The notes beneath the pieces were generated by a model. That model did no database searches, was not told where the DNA came from, and was given only the letters and a program-made list of their open reading frames with translations. DNA of 64,000 nt, taken from the NCBI GenBank assembly GCA_964437445.1, contig CAYTGR010000002.1, forward strand, positions 62,001 through 126,000. The letters are read 5' to 3'. The position numbers and the translations under genes were made by a program. How positions within the stretch are numbered: position 1 is the first letter of the stretch; each line of letters starts with the position of its first letter. The stretch is from CAYTGR01 sp964437445 (lineage in GTDB: Bacteria > Chloroflexota > Anaerolineae > B4-G1 > SLSP01). This document shows, one piece after another, positions 25,154 to 33,754 of this stretch.

Positions 25154-26683
25154 TTAAGGCAGCGCTCGCAACAACGTGGTCATAGCCGCATTGAACATTT
25201 GCAGCAAGGGGGTGGGATAGAAGCCCAGGAAGACCATGCCCAGGACGAGCGGCCAGAGGGTCACTTTTTCCCACCAGGTCATGTCAGGCAGCTGGCCCCA
25301 GCGCTCTTTATCCAGGGTGCCCAGGAAGACGTATTGCACGATTTTCCAGAGAATGTAGCCGGCGGTGAAGACCATGCCCAGGACGCCGATGAAGGCCGCG
25401 GCCGGGATGAAATAGACGGTGCCCCGGAAGACGAAGAGCTCGCTCCAGAAGCCGGCCAGCCCCGGCAGCCCCAACGACGCGAAGCCGGTGACCATCGTGA
25501 TCCCGTAGTAGTAGGGGACCTGCGAGGCCAGCCCGCCGAAGGCTTTGATCTCGCGGGTGTGCGCCCGCTCGTAGATGATGCCGACCAGGAAAAACAGCGC
25601 GCCCGTGATGAGACCGTGGGCGAACATCTGCATCGCGGCCCCGTTCAGGCCCGAAGCGGCGGCGCTCAGCGCGTTCTCCGGTTGCAGGTTGGGATACCCG
25701 GCGGCAGCCGAAGCGATCCCCAACGTGACGTATCCCATGTGTGCCACTGAGGAATAGGCGATCAGCCGTTTGAGGTCCCACTGGGCCATGCAGACCAGCG
25801 CACCGTAGACGATGCTGACGACCGCCAGGACCGGGATAATCGGGACATCCACCACGTAGTAGTGGAACTGCTGCGGGAAAAGCGGCAGGGCGATGCGGAT
25901 CAGCCCGTAGGCGCCCAACTTCAGCAGGATGCCCGCCAGGATGACGCTGCCGGCGGTCGGCGCTTCGGTGTGCGCATCCGGCAACCAGGTATGGAAGGGG
26001 AAGGAGGGCACTTTGATGGCAAAGGCGATGAAGAAGGCCCAGAAGGCCATGCTGGCCCAGGTGAAGTTATGGGCAAACGGCTGCGCCTTAGCCGCTTCCA
26101 GGATGTTGAAGGTGCCGGTCTGGAAGTAGACGCTCAGGATCGCCAGCAGCATGAAGACGCTACCGGCCAGCGTATACAGGAAGAACTTGATGGCCGCGTA
26201 TTCCCGCCGTTTGCCGCCCCAGACGCCGATGAGCAGGAACATGGGGACCAGGCCGATCTCCCAGAACAGGTAGAACAGCACCAGGTCCAGCGCCATGAAG
26301 ACGCCCATCATCCCCAGTTCCAGCAGCAGGAAGAGGAAGAAGTATTCCTTGACCCGTAGCTTGATGACATAGGACGAGTAGAACAGGGAGAGCGTGGTCA
26401 GCAGGCCGGTCAGGAAGATCATGGGGGCGCTCAACCCATCGGCGGCTACTTCGTACCAGATGTGGAAAGAGGGAATCCAGGCGTAACGTTCGGTCAGCTG
26501 CATGGTCTCGGCGCCCTGTTGGGCGACCAGCCACCAGATGAGAGCCCCCTGCACCAGCGTGATGAAGGCAAAAGCCGTGCCGATGCGCCGGATGGTCTTC
26601 TCATCCTCGCGTGGGATAATCAACACGAGCAGGGCTCCCACCAATGGAGTAAACAGGGTGACGCTCAAAATTGGAAAATTCAT
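25154..26683 (-). CDS. nuoM: NADH-quinone oxidoreductase subunit M
   Basis: 509 residues, about 14 membrane helices. Diagnostic blocks are FMALDLVLFYLFWEIGLVPMFLLIGVWG, KVPSFPFHTWLPDAHTEAPTAGSVILAGILLKLGAYG and WDLKRLIAYSSVAHMGYV. The start at 26683 follows GAGGAG and gives the usual short N-terminus; an upstream in-frame extension is not conserved. It is a proton-pumping membrane-arm subunit, between nuoL and nuoN. Confidence 0.97.
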   Translation of the reverse strand: MNFPILSVTLFTPLVGALLVLIIPREDEKTIRRIGTAFAFITLVQGALIWWLVAQQGAETMQLTERYAWIPSFHIWYEVAADGLSAPMIFLTGLLTTLSLFYSSYVIKLRVKEYFFLFLLLELGMMGVFMALDLVLFYLFWEIGLVPMFLLIGVWGGKRREYAAIKFFLYTLAGSVFMLLAILSVYFQTGTFNILEAAKAQPFAHNFTWASMAFWAFFIAFAIKVPSFPFHTWLPDAHTEAPTAGSVILAGILLKLGAYGLIRIALPLFPQQFHYYVVDVPIIPVLAVVSIVYGALVCMAQWDLKRLIAYSSVAHMGYVTLGIASAAAGYPNLQPENALSAAASGLNGAAMQMFAHGLITGALFFLVGIIYERAHTREIKAFGGLASQVPYYYGITMVTGFASLGLPGLAGFWSELFVFRGTVYFIPAAAFIGVLGMVFTAGYILWKIVQYVFLGTLDKERWGQLPDMTWWEKVTLWPLVLGMVFLGFYPTPLLQMFNAAMTTLLRALP

Positions 26684-26699
26684 ACCTGCGCTCCTCAAA

Positions 26700-28940
26700 T
26701 CAGATTTGACGGAATAAGATGACAATGACAATCAACACGACAATCATCATGATTGCGTTCCAGAGATAATCCTGGATCAGGCCGGTCTGCATCTCGCGCA
26801 TCCGGCGGCCCAACGAACGGGTCAAGTCGGCGGTGGCGTTGACCAGGCCGTCCACGATTTTCTCATCAATCACGTTGCCCAGCCAGGAGAGGAACCGGCC
26901 CAGCATCCCGGCAGCATTGACCAGACCGTCCACAATCGTGGCATCCAGCCAGTTGAACAGCGTCGAGAGTCCTCGCACCAGGCGCGGCACAAAGTTGACC
27001 ACGCCATCCACGACGGTGCGGTCAAACCAGGCGCTCAGCTCCGAGGCCCGCAGCGCCAACCAGACAAACGTGTGCTGGTAGAGCCAGTCAAAATAGAAGC
27101 GTTCGCGCATGGCATCATACAGCCAGCCCAGGTAAAGCGCGCGCAGTGCCCGCTCCAACCGGTCCGGTTCGCCGGCCACCATCGGCTTCCACCCGTAGAC
27201 CAGATAGCCCAACAGCAGGCCGCCCAGGGCGGCAGTCAGCCCGGCCGCCAGTGGCTGCCAGACGAAAGCCGCCGGCTCGGAAGCGGCGGCCAGGCCGGCC
27301 GCGAGCCGCCCGATTTCATGCCCCCCTTCCAGTGTGGAGCCGACAAAGTGGTGGAACCAGTTGGGCAGCAGCCCGCCCAGCACCGGGAAATGCTCCGGGA
27401 TGCCGGCCCAGCCTAAGGTGACCGAGAAGAAGGCCAGAATCATGAGCGGGACGGTCATGGAGGGGACACTTTCGGGCACGTGGGCCGCTGCCTCGGTGCG
27501 CGGCTCGCCCAGGAAGGTGAGGCTGATCTGCCGCATGGTGTAGAAAGCGGTCAGACCGGCGGCCACGGCCAGCACCCAGAAGATCGTGGGGTTGAGCTCC
27601 CAGGCCTGCGCCAGAATCTCATCCTTAGACCAGAAGCCGGCGGTGAAGAGCGGGAAGCCGGCCAGCGCCAGCCCGCCGATGAGGAAAGTCCAGAAGGTGC
27701 GGGGCATTCGCCGGGCCAACCCGCCCATGTTCATCATGTCGTTGGGATTGAAGGGCGCGGCGGGATGGTGCTCCTCCTCGCCATGCCCGGCGTGCCCGTG
27801 CTCGTGAGCGTGGTGGTGGCCGTGTTCCATCCCGTGGATGACCGACCCAGAGCCGAGGAAGAGCAGGGCCTTGAAGAAAGCGTGCGTGATGAGGTGGAAA
27901 GCGCCGGCCACGTAAGCGCCCATTCCCAGCGCGGCGACCATGTAACCCAGCTGGCTGATGGTGGAGAAGGCCAGCACCCGCTTGATGTCGTTCTGGGCCA
28001 GGGCGATCACGGCGGAGAAGATGGCGGTGAAAGCTCCAATCCAGGCCACCGTGGTCAGCTGGATGCCGCCCGGCACGGCGCTCAGCAGCGGGAAGGTGCG
28101 CACCACCAGATAGACGCCAGCCGAGACCATCGTCGCGGCGTGGATCAACGCCGAGACCGGGGTCGGGCCTTCCATCGCGTCGGGCAGCCAGACGTGCAGC
28201 GGGAACTGCGCGCTCTTGCCCACCGTCCCGCCGAAGATCAGCAGCGCGATCACCGTCGCATACGAGAGCGGCGTCCCCAGGAAGGGCGTCGTCGCCAGAT
28301 GGTGCAGGACTTCGGCGCTGAAGACTTCGCGGTAAGAGAGCGTGCCGACTTCAGCATACAGGACCACCAGCCCCAACATCAGGAAGAGGTCGCCGACTTT
28401 GGTGACCAGGAAAGCTTTCAGCCCGGCGTTGAAGGCCGATTTCTTCTCGTACCAGAAGCCGATCAGGAGGTAGGAGCAGGTGCCCATGATCTCCCAGAAC
28501 AGGAAGAGCGTCAGCAGGCTGTTGAAGACGACCATGCCCAACATCGCCATCGCAAAAAGCGAAATGTAGGCGAAGAAGCGGCTGTAGCGCGGGTCGCCGT
28601 GCATGTAGCCCACGCTGTAAATAAAGATCATCAGACAGACCAGCGGCACCATGAAGAGCATGATGGTGCTGGCCGGGTCAATATAAATCCCCACGCCCAG
28701 GTTGAGCGTGCCGGCCGGCAGCCAGGACTCCAGCACCGACTCAAACGCCTGCTCGCCCCCGCCGACCGGCAACGTCACCGCCCGCCAGAAGACCAGTTGC
28801 GCCAGCAAGAAGGCGATGGCAATGCCGGCAATGGCGACCGTGTGGCTCAGCTTGCGGTTGGCGCCGGTGAAGAGCGCAATCGCCACAAATGCCAGAAAGG
28901 GAAAAAGCGGAATCAGCCAGGCCAGTTGCAAAAGCTCCAT
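26700..28940 (-). CDS. nuoL: NADH-quinone oxidoreductase subunit L with His-rich insertion
   Basis: 746 residues, longer than the usual 610-660. The pump core is intact (SLLTLFLFWEIMGTCSYLLIGFW, GKSAQFPLHVWLPDAMEGPTPVSALIHAATMVSAGVYL, NDIKRVLAFSTISQLGYM). After GSVIHGMEH near residue 350-358 there is a His/Glu-rich insertion of about 25 residues before MMNMGGLARRMP. The C-terminal part has three repeats of a D..(V/I)VDG(L/V)VN motif spaced about 30-35 residues before the last helix, on the lateral-helix side. ATG at 28940 with TTGAGGGA upstream, eight bases after nuoK. Confidence 0.96.
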   Translation of the reverse strand: MELLQLAWLIPLFPFLAFVAIALFTGANRKLSHTVAIAGIAIAFLLAQLVFWRAVTLPVGGGEQAFESVLESWLPAGTLNLGVGIYIDPASTIMLFMVPLVCLMIFIYSVGYMHGDPRYSRFFAYISLFAMAMLGMVVFNSLLTLFLFWEIMGTCSYLLIGFWYEKKSAFNAGLKAFLVTKVGDLFLMLGLVVLYAEVGTLSYREVFSAEVLHHLATTPFLGTPLSYATVIALLIFGGTVGKSAQFPLHVWLPDAMEGPTPVSALIHAATMVSAGVYLVVRTFPLLSAVPGGIQLTTVAWIGAFTAIFSAVIALAQNDIKRVLAFSTISQLGYMVAALGMGAYVAGAFHLITHAFFKALLFLGSGSVIHGMEHGHHHAHEHGHAGHGEEEHHPAAPFNPNDMMNMGGLARRMPRTFWTFLIGGLALAGFPLFTAGFWSKDEILAQAWELNPTIFWVLAVAAGLTAFYTMRQISLTFLGEPRTEAAAHVPESVPSMTVPLMILAFFSVTLGWAGIPEHFPVLGGLLPNWFHHFVGSTLEGGHEIGRLAAGLAAASEPAAFVWQPLAAGLTAALGGLLLGYLVYGWKPMVAGEPDRLERALRALYLGWLYDAMRERFYFDWLYQHTFVWLALRASELSAWFDRTVVDGVVNFVPRLVRGLSTLFNWLDATIVDGLVNAAGMLGRFLSWLGNVIDEKIVDGLVNATADLTRSLGRRMREMQTGLIQDYLWNAIMMIVVLIVIVILFRQI

Positions 28941-28948
28941 CGCTTCCC

Positions 28949-29257
28949 TCAACCCTTGAGCAATTTCATCTTATCGGTCAACACCACCTCGCGGTTGCGC
29001 CAGATGGCGATGATCAGGGCCAGGCCCACGCCGGTCTCCGCGGCGGCTAAAGCGAAGACGAACAGGGTGAACGTCTGCCCTACCACCGCGCCCGCTTCCA
29101 GGTAGCGCGCTAAGGCGACCAGATTGAGATTGACCGCGTTGAGCATCAGCTCCAGCGACATCAACACCGCCACCACATGCCGCCGGGCCAGCACACCGTA
29201 AAGTCCAATGGCAAATAAGACCGCTGCCAGAATCAAATACCAGCTCAGAGGCACCAT
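28949..29257 (-). CDS. nuoK: NADH-quinone oxidoreductase subunit K
   Basis: 102 residues, three membrane helices, with the conserved GVLARRHVVAVLMSLELMLNAVNLNLVA segment containing the buried Glu of helix 2, and FVFALAAAETGVGLALIIAIWR with the second Glu. It starts directly after the nuoJ stop. Confidence 0.97.
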   Translation of the reverse strand: MVPLSWYLILAAVLFAIGLYGVLARRHVVAVLMSLELMLNAVNLNLVALARYLEAGAVVGQTFTLFVFALAAAETGVGLALIIAIWRNREVVLTDKMKLLKG

Positions 29258-29767
29258 TTAGCGCTCCTTTGCGATATAAATGGCTCCTAACAGAACCACC
29301 AGCAAGAGCAAAGAGGTGATTTCAAAGGGGGCGACGAACTTGCCGGGGTCCACTAAAGCCTGCCCCAAGGCCAGGAGATTATCCTGCGCCGGGTGTAACG
29401 GCTCTTTCGGCCAGGGGATTTGCACGATCATCCAGACCACCCCGGCCAGGACTAACAGCGCTGTTACCAGGGCGGTCAGCGGCTCGTTGACACTCTTTTC
29501 GGTCGGGTGCATCACCTGCCGCGAGACCATGATGACCATGACGATCAGGACGGCGATGCCGCCGATGTAGATGAAAAGCTGGAGGCCGGCGATGAAAGGG
29601 GCCTCCAGCAGCATGTAAAGCGCGGCCAGGCCGAAGAGGGCCAGCACCAGCCAGAGGGCGGTGTGGAAGAGATTGCGGCTGGTGACGACGCAAATGGCCG
29701 CACCCACCGTCAAAGCGGCAAAAATGGCGAACAGCACGGTTTGCACGGTGATAGGTATGGCCGTCAT
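29258..29767 (-). CDS. nuoJ: NADH-quinone oxidoreductase subunit J
   Basis: 169 residues, five membrane helices, with TSRNLFHTALWLVLALFGLAALYMLLEAPFIAGLQLFIYIGGIAVLIVMVIMV, the nuoJ signature including the helix-3 region. The ATG overlaps the nuoH stop by four bases. Confidence 0.96.
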   Translation of the reverse strand: MTAIPITVQTVLFAIFAALTVGAAICVVTSRNLFHTALWLVLALFGLAALYMLLEAPFIAGLQLFIYIGGIAVLIVMVIMVSRQVMHPTEKSVNEPLTALVTALLVLAGVVWMIVQIPWPKEPLHPAQDNLLALGQALVDPGKFVAPFEITSLLLLVVLLGAIYIAKER

Positions 29768-31011
29768 CCTGCGTTCTCCCCTTCTGGGCTGGTGAGATTG
29801 AGTGTGGCGAACCGCCGGGCTGCTAAGCGGCGCTGTTGGCGCTTCCCTGCCAGATAGAGCAGGCCATAGGTGCCTAAAGCGATCAGGACATTGGTCAGGA
29901 AGAGCAGGCCCGCCTGGCCCCAGGCCGAGGTGATCCCCGCATCCCGGATCAGCCGGTCGGCAATGGCGATGACTACCACTGTGACCAGCGCCAATGGCGT
30001 CAGGAACTTCCAGTTGAAGTTCAAGATGTGGTCAATCCGCATCCGGGGCATGGCGGCCCAGAAGGCAAAGAGCACGGTGACGACGATCATCGTCTTGAGC
30101 ATGAGCCAGAAGATGCCCAGGATGGGGACGGCTTCCACGCCGGGGCCGCGCCAGCCGCTCCAGAAAAGCATCACAAAGATGAGCGCCACGGTGAAGTTGT
30201 TGATGAACTCGCCCAGATAGAAAGCGCCGAACATCATGCCGCTGTACTCGGTCTGGTAGCCGGCCACGATTTCCGCGTCGGCCTCGGCCAGCTCAAAGGG
30301 CAGCCGCCCGATTTCGGCGGTGATGGCGAGGAAGAAGATCAGCGCCGGGATCGGCAGCGCGATGAAGAACGGCACGCTTTGGGCTTGAATCAGGCCTTGC
30401 ATGGAGAGCGTGCCGGCCAGCATCACCGGGGCCAGCAGGGATAACATCTGCGGAATCTCGTAGCTGATGAGCAGTGAGGCCGCGCGGAAGGCCCCCACAT
30501 CGGCGTATTTGTTCCGGGAGCTCCACCCGCCCATCAACATGGTGAACAGGCTGGCCGAGGAGATCGCCAGGATGTAGAAGATGCCGATGTTGAGATCCAC
30601 CCCCTGCATCCCGTTTGGCCCGAAGGGGAGCACCGCCCAGACCGCCAGGGACATGGCTACCATCAGGACCGGCGCCAGGACGAAGACCACCACGTCGGCC
30701 CCTTCCGGGATGATCAGCTCTTTGGTGAGGATTTTGATGGCGTCGGCAAACGATTGCAACAGCCCGTAAGGGCCGTTGAAGACGCCGGAGTTGTTGGGGC
30801 CGATCCGGTCCTGGATGCGGGCGACGATCTTGCGGGCATACCAGATGAAAAACAGGGTGGCCAGCAAAGGGATAGTTGCCAGAATCAGCCCGCCGAGGAT
30901 GCGCAGGATGAGGGCCGCCCAGAACGGGGTCAGCCTCCAGCCCAACAGCAGGTCGTTCAACCAGGCCCCGGCGTTGACAAAGAAGTCCGCAATGAAAGCC
31001 CAAAAGGTCAT
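29764..31011 (-). CDS. nuoH: NADH-quinone oxidoreductase subunit H
   Basis: 415 residues, about eight to nine helices. Conserved blocks are ARIQDRIGPNNSGVFNGPYGLLQSFADAIKILTKE, GGWSSRNKYADVGAFRAASLLISYEIP and ITAEIGRLPFELAEADAEIVAGYQTEYSGM, which line the quinone cavity and E-channel. This subunit normally contacts NuoB and NuoD, which are not encoded nearby. It lies 36 bases after nuoA and overlaps nuoJ by four bases. Confidence 0.97.
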   Translation of the reverse strand: MTFWAFIADFFVNAGAWLNDLLLGWRLTPFWAALILRILGGLILATIPLLATLFFIWYARKIVARIQDRIGPNNSGVFNGPYGLLQSFADAIKILTKELIIPEGADVVVFVLAPVLMVAMSLAVWAVLPFGPNGMQGVDLNIGIFYILAISSASLFTMLMGGWSSRNKYADVGAFRAASLLISYEIPQMLSLLAPVMLAGTLSMQGLIQAQSVPFFIALPIPALIFFLAITAEIGRLPFELAEADAEIVAGYQTEYSGMMFGAFYLGEFINNFTVALIFVMLFWSGWRGPGVEAVPILGIFWLMLKTMIVVTVLFAFWAAMPRMRIDHILNFNWKFLTPLALVTVVVIAIADRLIRDAGITSAWGQAGLLFLTNVLIALGTYGLLYLAGKRQQRRLAARRFATLNLTSPEGENAG

Positions 31012-31047
31012 CTTACCTCCTGGAATTCAGACGGGGTGCGGAGGGAC

Positions 31048-31404
31048 TTACATCCACTCCAGATCGCCTTTGAGCCAGACGTAGACCAGCCCGGCGACCA
31101 GCAACAACAGAAATAGGACCGCTTCCAAGATGGCGTAAAGGGGCAGCTGGCGGTAGGCAATCGCCCAGGGCAGCAACAGCGCTGCTTCCACGTCAAAGAC
31201 CAGGAAGGCAATGGCAAACAGATAGAATTGGGGCTTGAAGCGGATCCAGGTCTCGCCAAACGTTTTGATCCCCGACTCGTAAATCTGTTGTTTGCGGGCG
31301 CTGAGCTTTTTAGGGCTGAGCAACCAGGCCAGTACAATAGGGGCGGCGCCAAAGAAAAGTGCAATCAGCAGAAAAATCCCAATGTAGGCATATTCGCTGA
31401 CCAA
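31048..31404 (-). CDS. nuoA: NADH-quinone oxidoreductase subunit A
   Basis: 118 residues, three helices, with YESGIKTFGETWIRFKPQFYLFAIAFLVFDVEAALLLPWA, the nuoA signature. The start is TTG at 31404: AGGAGG lies five bases upstream and the frame upstream is not conserved. It is the first gene of the nuo run and follows a strong promoter. Normally nuoB, C and D come next; here nuoH follows directly. Confidence 0.94.
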   Translation of the reverse strand: MVSEYAYIGIFLLIALFFGAAPIVLAWLLSPKKLSARKQQIYESGIKTFGETWIRFKPQFYLFAIAFLVFDVEAALLLPWAIAYRQLPLYAILEAVLFLLLLVAGLVYVWLKGDLEWM

Positions 31405-31450
31405 GAGGACCTCCTGCCATCCAGAGAATGGGATACGGAATAACGGCAAA

Positions 31451-31478
31451 ATTATAACACGGTCTGGGATAAGGACAA
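31451..31478 (-). promoter_or_regulatory. Promoter for the nuo membrane-arm genes
   Basis: On the minus strand TTGTCC (31478-31473) and TATAAT (31456-31451) are 16 bases apart, with an extended -10 TG. It lies between the stop of the PLD-like gene and the nuoA TTG start. Confidence 0.65.
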
Positions 31479-31486
31479 CTTTCCCA

Positions 31487-33004
31487 TCAAGGAGCTTTGG
31501 CCCGCCGGTAGAGCTTTTGGAACTCCGCCAGATAGCGCTGGGCGAGCTCCGGGCTGCGCATGACCAGGGCGAGCTCGTCTTCATCCGGCGGCAGGTCTTC
31601 GGCGCCGTGGAAGAAGCCGGTGATGGTGATGGCTTCATCCACTATGATGACCTGAGGGGCCTGTCCGGCCAGCCCCTCGGCCAGCCGTACATCCAGCCCG
31701 GCCTTTTGCCAGCCGGCCCAGGCTGCTGCTTGCTGGCGGACCAGGGCCGCATCCAGGATGGCCTGCACCGCCAGCCCGGCCTTCTGCTTTTTCTGGAGGA
31801 TGGCCTGCAGGGTGTTGTCGGCGGGGGCGAAACCGGCGCAGCGCAGGCTGGTTTTAGCGCCCTTGAGGAGCGGCAAGAGCGGCAACAGCACATCCTCTTC
31901 CGGTGCGGCGTACAGGTCCAGTTGTAGCTCGCCCACCTTGAGCGCCAGATGGGGGCGCGCGGGGGCACGGCCGGTGCGCTTCTCAAACAGGGTGTTGAAC
32001 CGGGTGACGTGGGAGCCAACCAGATCGGGTGCTGTGAACACCAGCGCGCCGGTGCGCTGGCGGTAGGTGCTCTGCACGGTGAACTCCCAGGCGCCGGTCC
32101 ACAGCTGCTTCTGGTCAAGGATGACCAGGCTGGCGGGCTTGAGCAGCTCCGGGGCGATTTCTGCCACCGGCACGCCCGCCGCTTTCAGCGCCTTGAGGGG
32201 GGGCCGGCTCAGGGCGGCGGTCGTGGTCAGCAGCCGGACTTTGACGCCGCGCTGGTGTGCGCGGAGCAGCGCCTCGGCCAGCCGGGGCAGGTCCGGCGCG
32301 GCGGCAGCCAGGTCCACGCTGGTTTTGGTGGTATCCAGCGCAGCGACCAGCAGCTCTTCCAGACCGCCCTTCTCCTCCTGGCCGGGGAGGCTCAGGTGAA
32401 GCTGGAGCTGGACCGCCCCGTCTTTATACTTGAAGGTGTGGAGCTGCGCCGGCCCGCTGGCCACGGCCGGGGCCGGAGCCGGTTTGGGCTGACCGGCTGG
32501 CTTGGGGGCGGCGGCTGCCGGGTGGGATTGGCCGGCCGGCCGGGGGGATGGCGTGCCGGAGGTGGTCGTGGCGGGTTTGGCGGGTTGCTGAGCGGCCGGT
32601 GAGCTGGGGGTTGGGCGGGGAGCGGCGGCCGGTTGGGCCGCGACGTGACTTTTGCAGACGCCGCGTTGCTCATCAAAATCCTTCAGGCAGACAATCTTGC
32701 TGCAGGTGGGGCACTGGCGGAATTGCTGGCTGACCGTGGCCCAGGCCAGATTGACCTGGGGGACGGTCAGGACCGCCGGGCGCAGCAGCTCCGATTGGGA
32801 GACGTTTTGGGCGGCGGTGCTGCCCAGCACTTTGCCCAGCAGGCTGCTGATGGCCTGCTCGCCCAATTCCTGAACGGCGCTGCTGATAGCGTCCGGCGCG
32901 GTGCGCGTGCCCTGACCGCACAGTTCGCAGAAGAAGACGACATAAGGGCCGGCGCCATCGTTCTGCACTTTGTAAGGGGGTAGGCGGGTGGGGGTTGTGC
33001 TCAT
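31487..33004 (-). CDS. Zinc-ribbon protein with degenerate PLD-like domains
   Basis: 505 residues. The N-terminal part (about 1-120) has two CxxC pairs (CELCGQG near 26-32, CPTCSKIVC near 97-105) likely to hold zinc. A Pro/Ala-rich linker (about 120-185) follows, then two alpha/beta repeats (about 195-340 and 355-500) with the layout of phospholipase D-like domains (TSVDLAAAAPDLPRLAEALLRAHQRGVKVRLLT; QAILQKKQKAGLAVQAILDAALV). The HxK(x)4D catalytic motifs are not visible, so it is probably not an active PLD. Function unknown. It is coupled to the upstream gene by a 2-base gap. Confidence 0.7.
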   Translation of the reverse strand: MSTTPTRLPPYKVQNDGAGPYVVFFCELCGQGTRTAPDAISSAVQELGEQAISSLLGKVLGSTAAQNVSQSELLRPAVLTVPQVNLAWATVSQQFRQCPTCSKIVCLKDFDEQRGVCKSHVAAQPAAAPRPTPSSPAAQQPAKPATTTSGTPSPRPAGQSHPAAAAPKPAGQPKPAPAPAVASGPAQLHTFKYKDGAVQLQLHLSLPGQEEKGGLEELLVAALDTTKTSVDLAAAAPDLPRLAEALLRAHQRGVKVRLLTTTAALSRPPLKALKAAGVPVAEIAPELLKPASLVILDQKQLWTGAWEFTVQSTYRQRTGALVFTAPDLVGSHVTRFNTLFEKRTGRAPARPHLALKVGELQLDLYAAPEEDVLLPLLPLLKGAKTSLRCAGFAPADNTLQAILQKKQKAGLAVQAILDAALVRQQAAAWAGWQKAGLDVRLAEGLAGQAPQVIIVDEAITITGFFHGAEDLPPDEDELALVMRSPELAQRYLAEFQKLYRRAKAP

Positions 33005-33006
33005 CT

Positions 33007-33543
33007 TTATTCTGCAATGTAGTGGTGCCGGGGCTGGGGCTGCTGCGGGGGCGCCTCGTCATCGGGCAGCGTTTCCGGTGGTTGCTCCGTACCGGCTGCC
33101 TGCGGTGGCTGTTCCGTATCGGCTGCTGGCGGTGGCTCTGCCGACAGCGGTGCTGCTGGCGCCCGGTCGGCGTCGCCCGCTAAGGGCAGCTCGGGTGCCG
33201 GTTCGGCCGTAGGCGACGGTGGCGCGGTGGGGGCAGGGGTGGCAACCGGTTGGCTAAGCGAGTAGGGCTGGGCTAACAGAGTCTGGAGGGTGAGGGCCGG
33301 CTCGGCGGAGCGCGCGGCCACCCTGGCGATCTGACGCAGGTGAAGCCGCAGCGCGTGTAACTGGGGCTCTAACATCTTCCAGGCTGCCGTGCCGCCCACT
33401 GACTCAAACTGGGTCAGCCATTGGGTAACCTGGCCTTCTGCCCAATCCAGCAGAGCTTTGGCCTCGGTGTCGGCCAGATCACCGGTCAGCGCCTCATCAT
33501 CCCTAATGAACTCCATCGCTTTCCGTAGCTGTTTGTTAGCCAT
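33007..33543 (-). CDS. Hypothetical protein with helical N-terminus and Pro-rich tail
   Basis: 178 residues. The first 100 (from MANKQLRKAMEFIRDDEALTG) are predicted helical and acidic, with a conserved-looking core ALLDWAEGQVTQWL. The rest is a low-complexity Pro/Ala/Glu/Thr tail ending HHYIAE. No membrane helix or known domain is recognised. It is transcribed just ahead of the zinc-ribbon/PLD-like gene, and both carry Pro-rich linkers, which suggests they work together. The start at 33543 was chosen because upstream codons come from the repeat at 33578-33677. Confidence 0.6.
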   Translation of the reverse strand: MANKQLRKAMEFIRDDEALTGDLADTEAKALLDWAEGQVTQWLTQFESVGGTAAWKMLEPQLHALRLHLRQIARVAARSAEPALTLQTLLAQPYSLSQPVATPAPTAPPSPTAEPAPELPLAGDADRAPAAPLSAEPPPAADTEQPPQAAGTEQPPETLPDDEAPPQQPQPRHHYIAE

Positions 33544-33577
33544 TTTCCTGCCATCTCCTTTGAAAATAGCGCTTTGC

Positions 33578-33677
33578 TTGTAGTCAGGCGCTTTAGCGCC
33601 GTCCAACGCGCTGAAGCGCGTTACTACGAGCCAATTTTCATCCCACGGCTGGTGAACGCCAGTTCATGGGGAATTCC
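33578..33677 (-). repeat. Full copy B of the 100-bp multi-hairpin element
   Basis: Read on the minus strand this 100-base stretch aligns without gaps to 50138-50237 with about eight differences. It contains GGAATTCC at one end, a CTGG..CCAG hairpin, CGCGCTTCAGCGCG, and GGCGCTAAAGCGCC, with GTAGT (33623-33627 on the minus strand) and ACTAC (33580-33584) as inverted ends of the right half. It fills the region upstream of the gene starting at 33543. Confidence 0.88.
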
Positions 33678-33702
33678 TCTGAAAATAGAAACCAGTTAAG
33701 TA

Positions 33703-33754
33703 GTGAGCAGAGAGCAGTTTGCTCACTGCTCACTTTTTTCTGCTCACTGCTTCA
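33703..33754. repeat. Heptad tandem array, TGCTCAC family, with inverted arm
   Basis: Left arm units GTGAGCA and GAGAGCA (33703-33716) face right arm units TGCTCAC, TGCTCAC, a TTTTTTC spacer unit, TGCTCAC and TGCTTCA (33720-33754), all in 7-base phase. The array overlaps the TGA stop of the second GH1 gene. Confidence 0.85.

Noticed and set aside
27480..29105. Plus-strand open frame of 541 codons opposite nuoL, nuoK
   Set aside because: It is antisense to clearly conserved nuo genes, its product is rich in Arg, Gly, Gln and His without family features, and it follows from the high GC codon bias of nuoL.
31487..33004. Active phospholipase D
   Set aside because: The fold pattern fits but both HxK(x)4D motifs are missing, so I call it PLD-like only.
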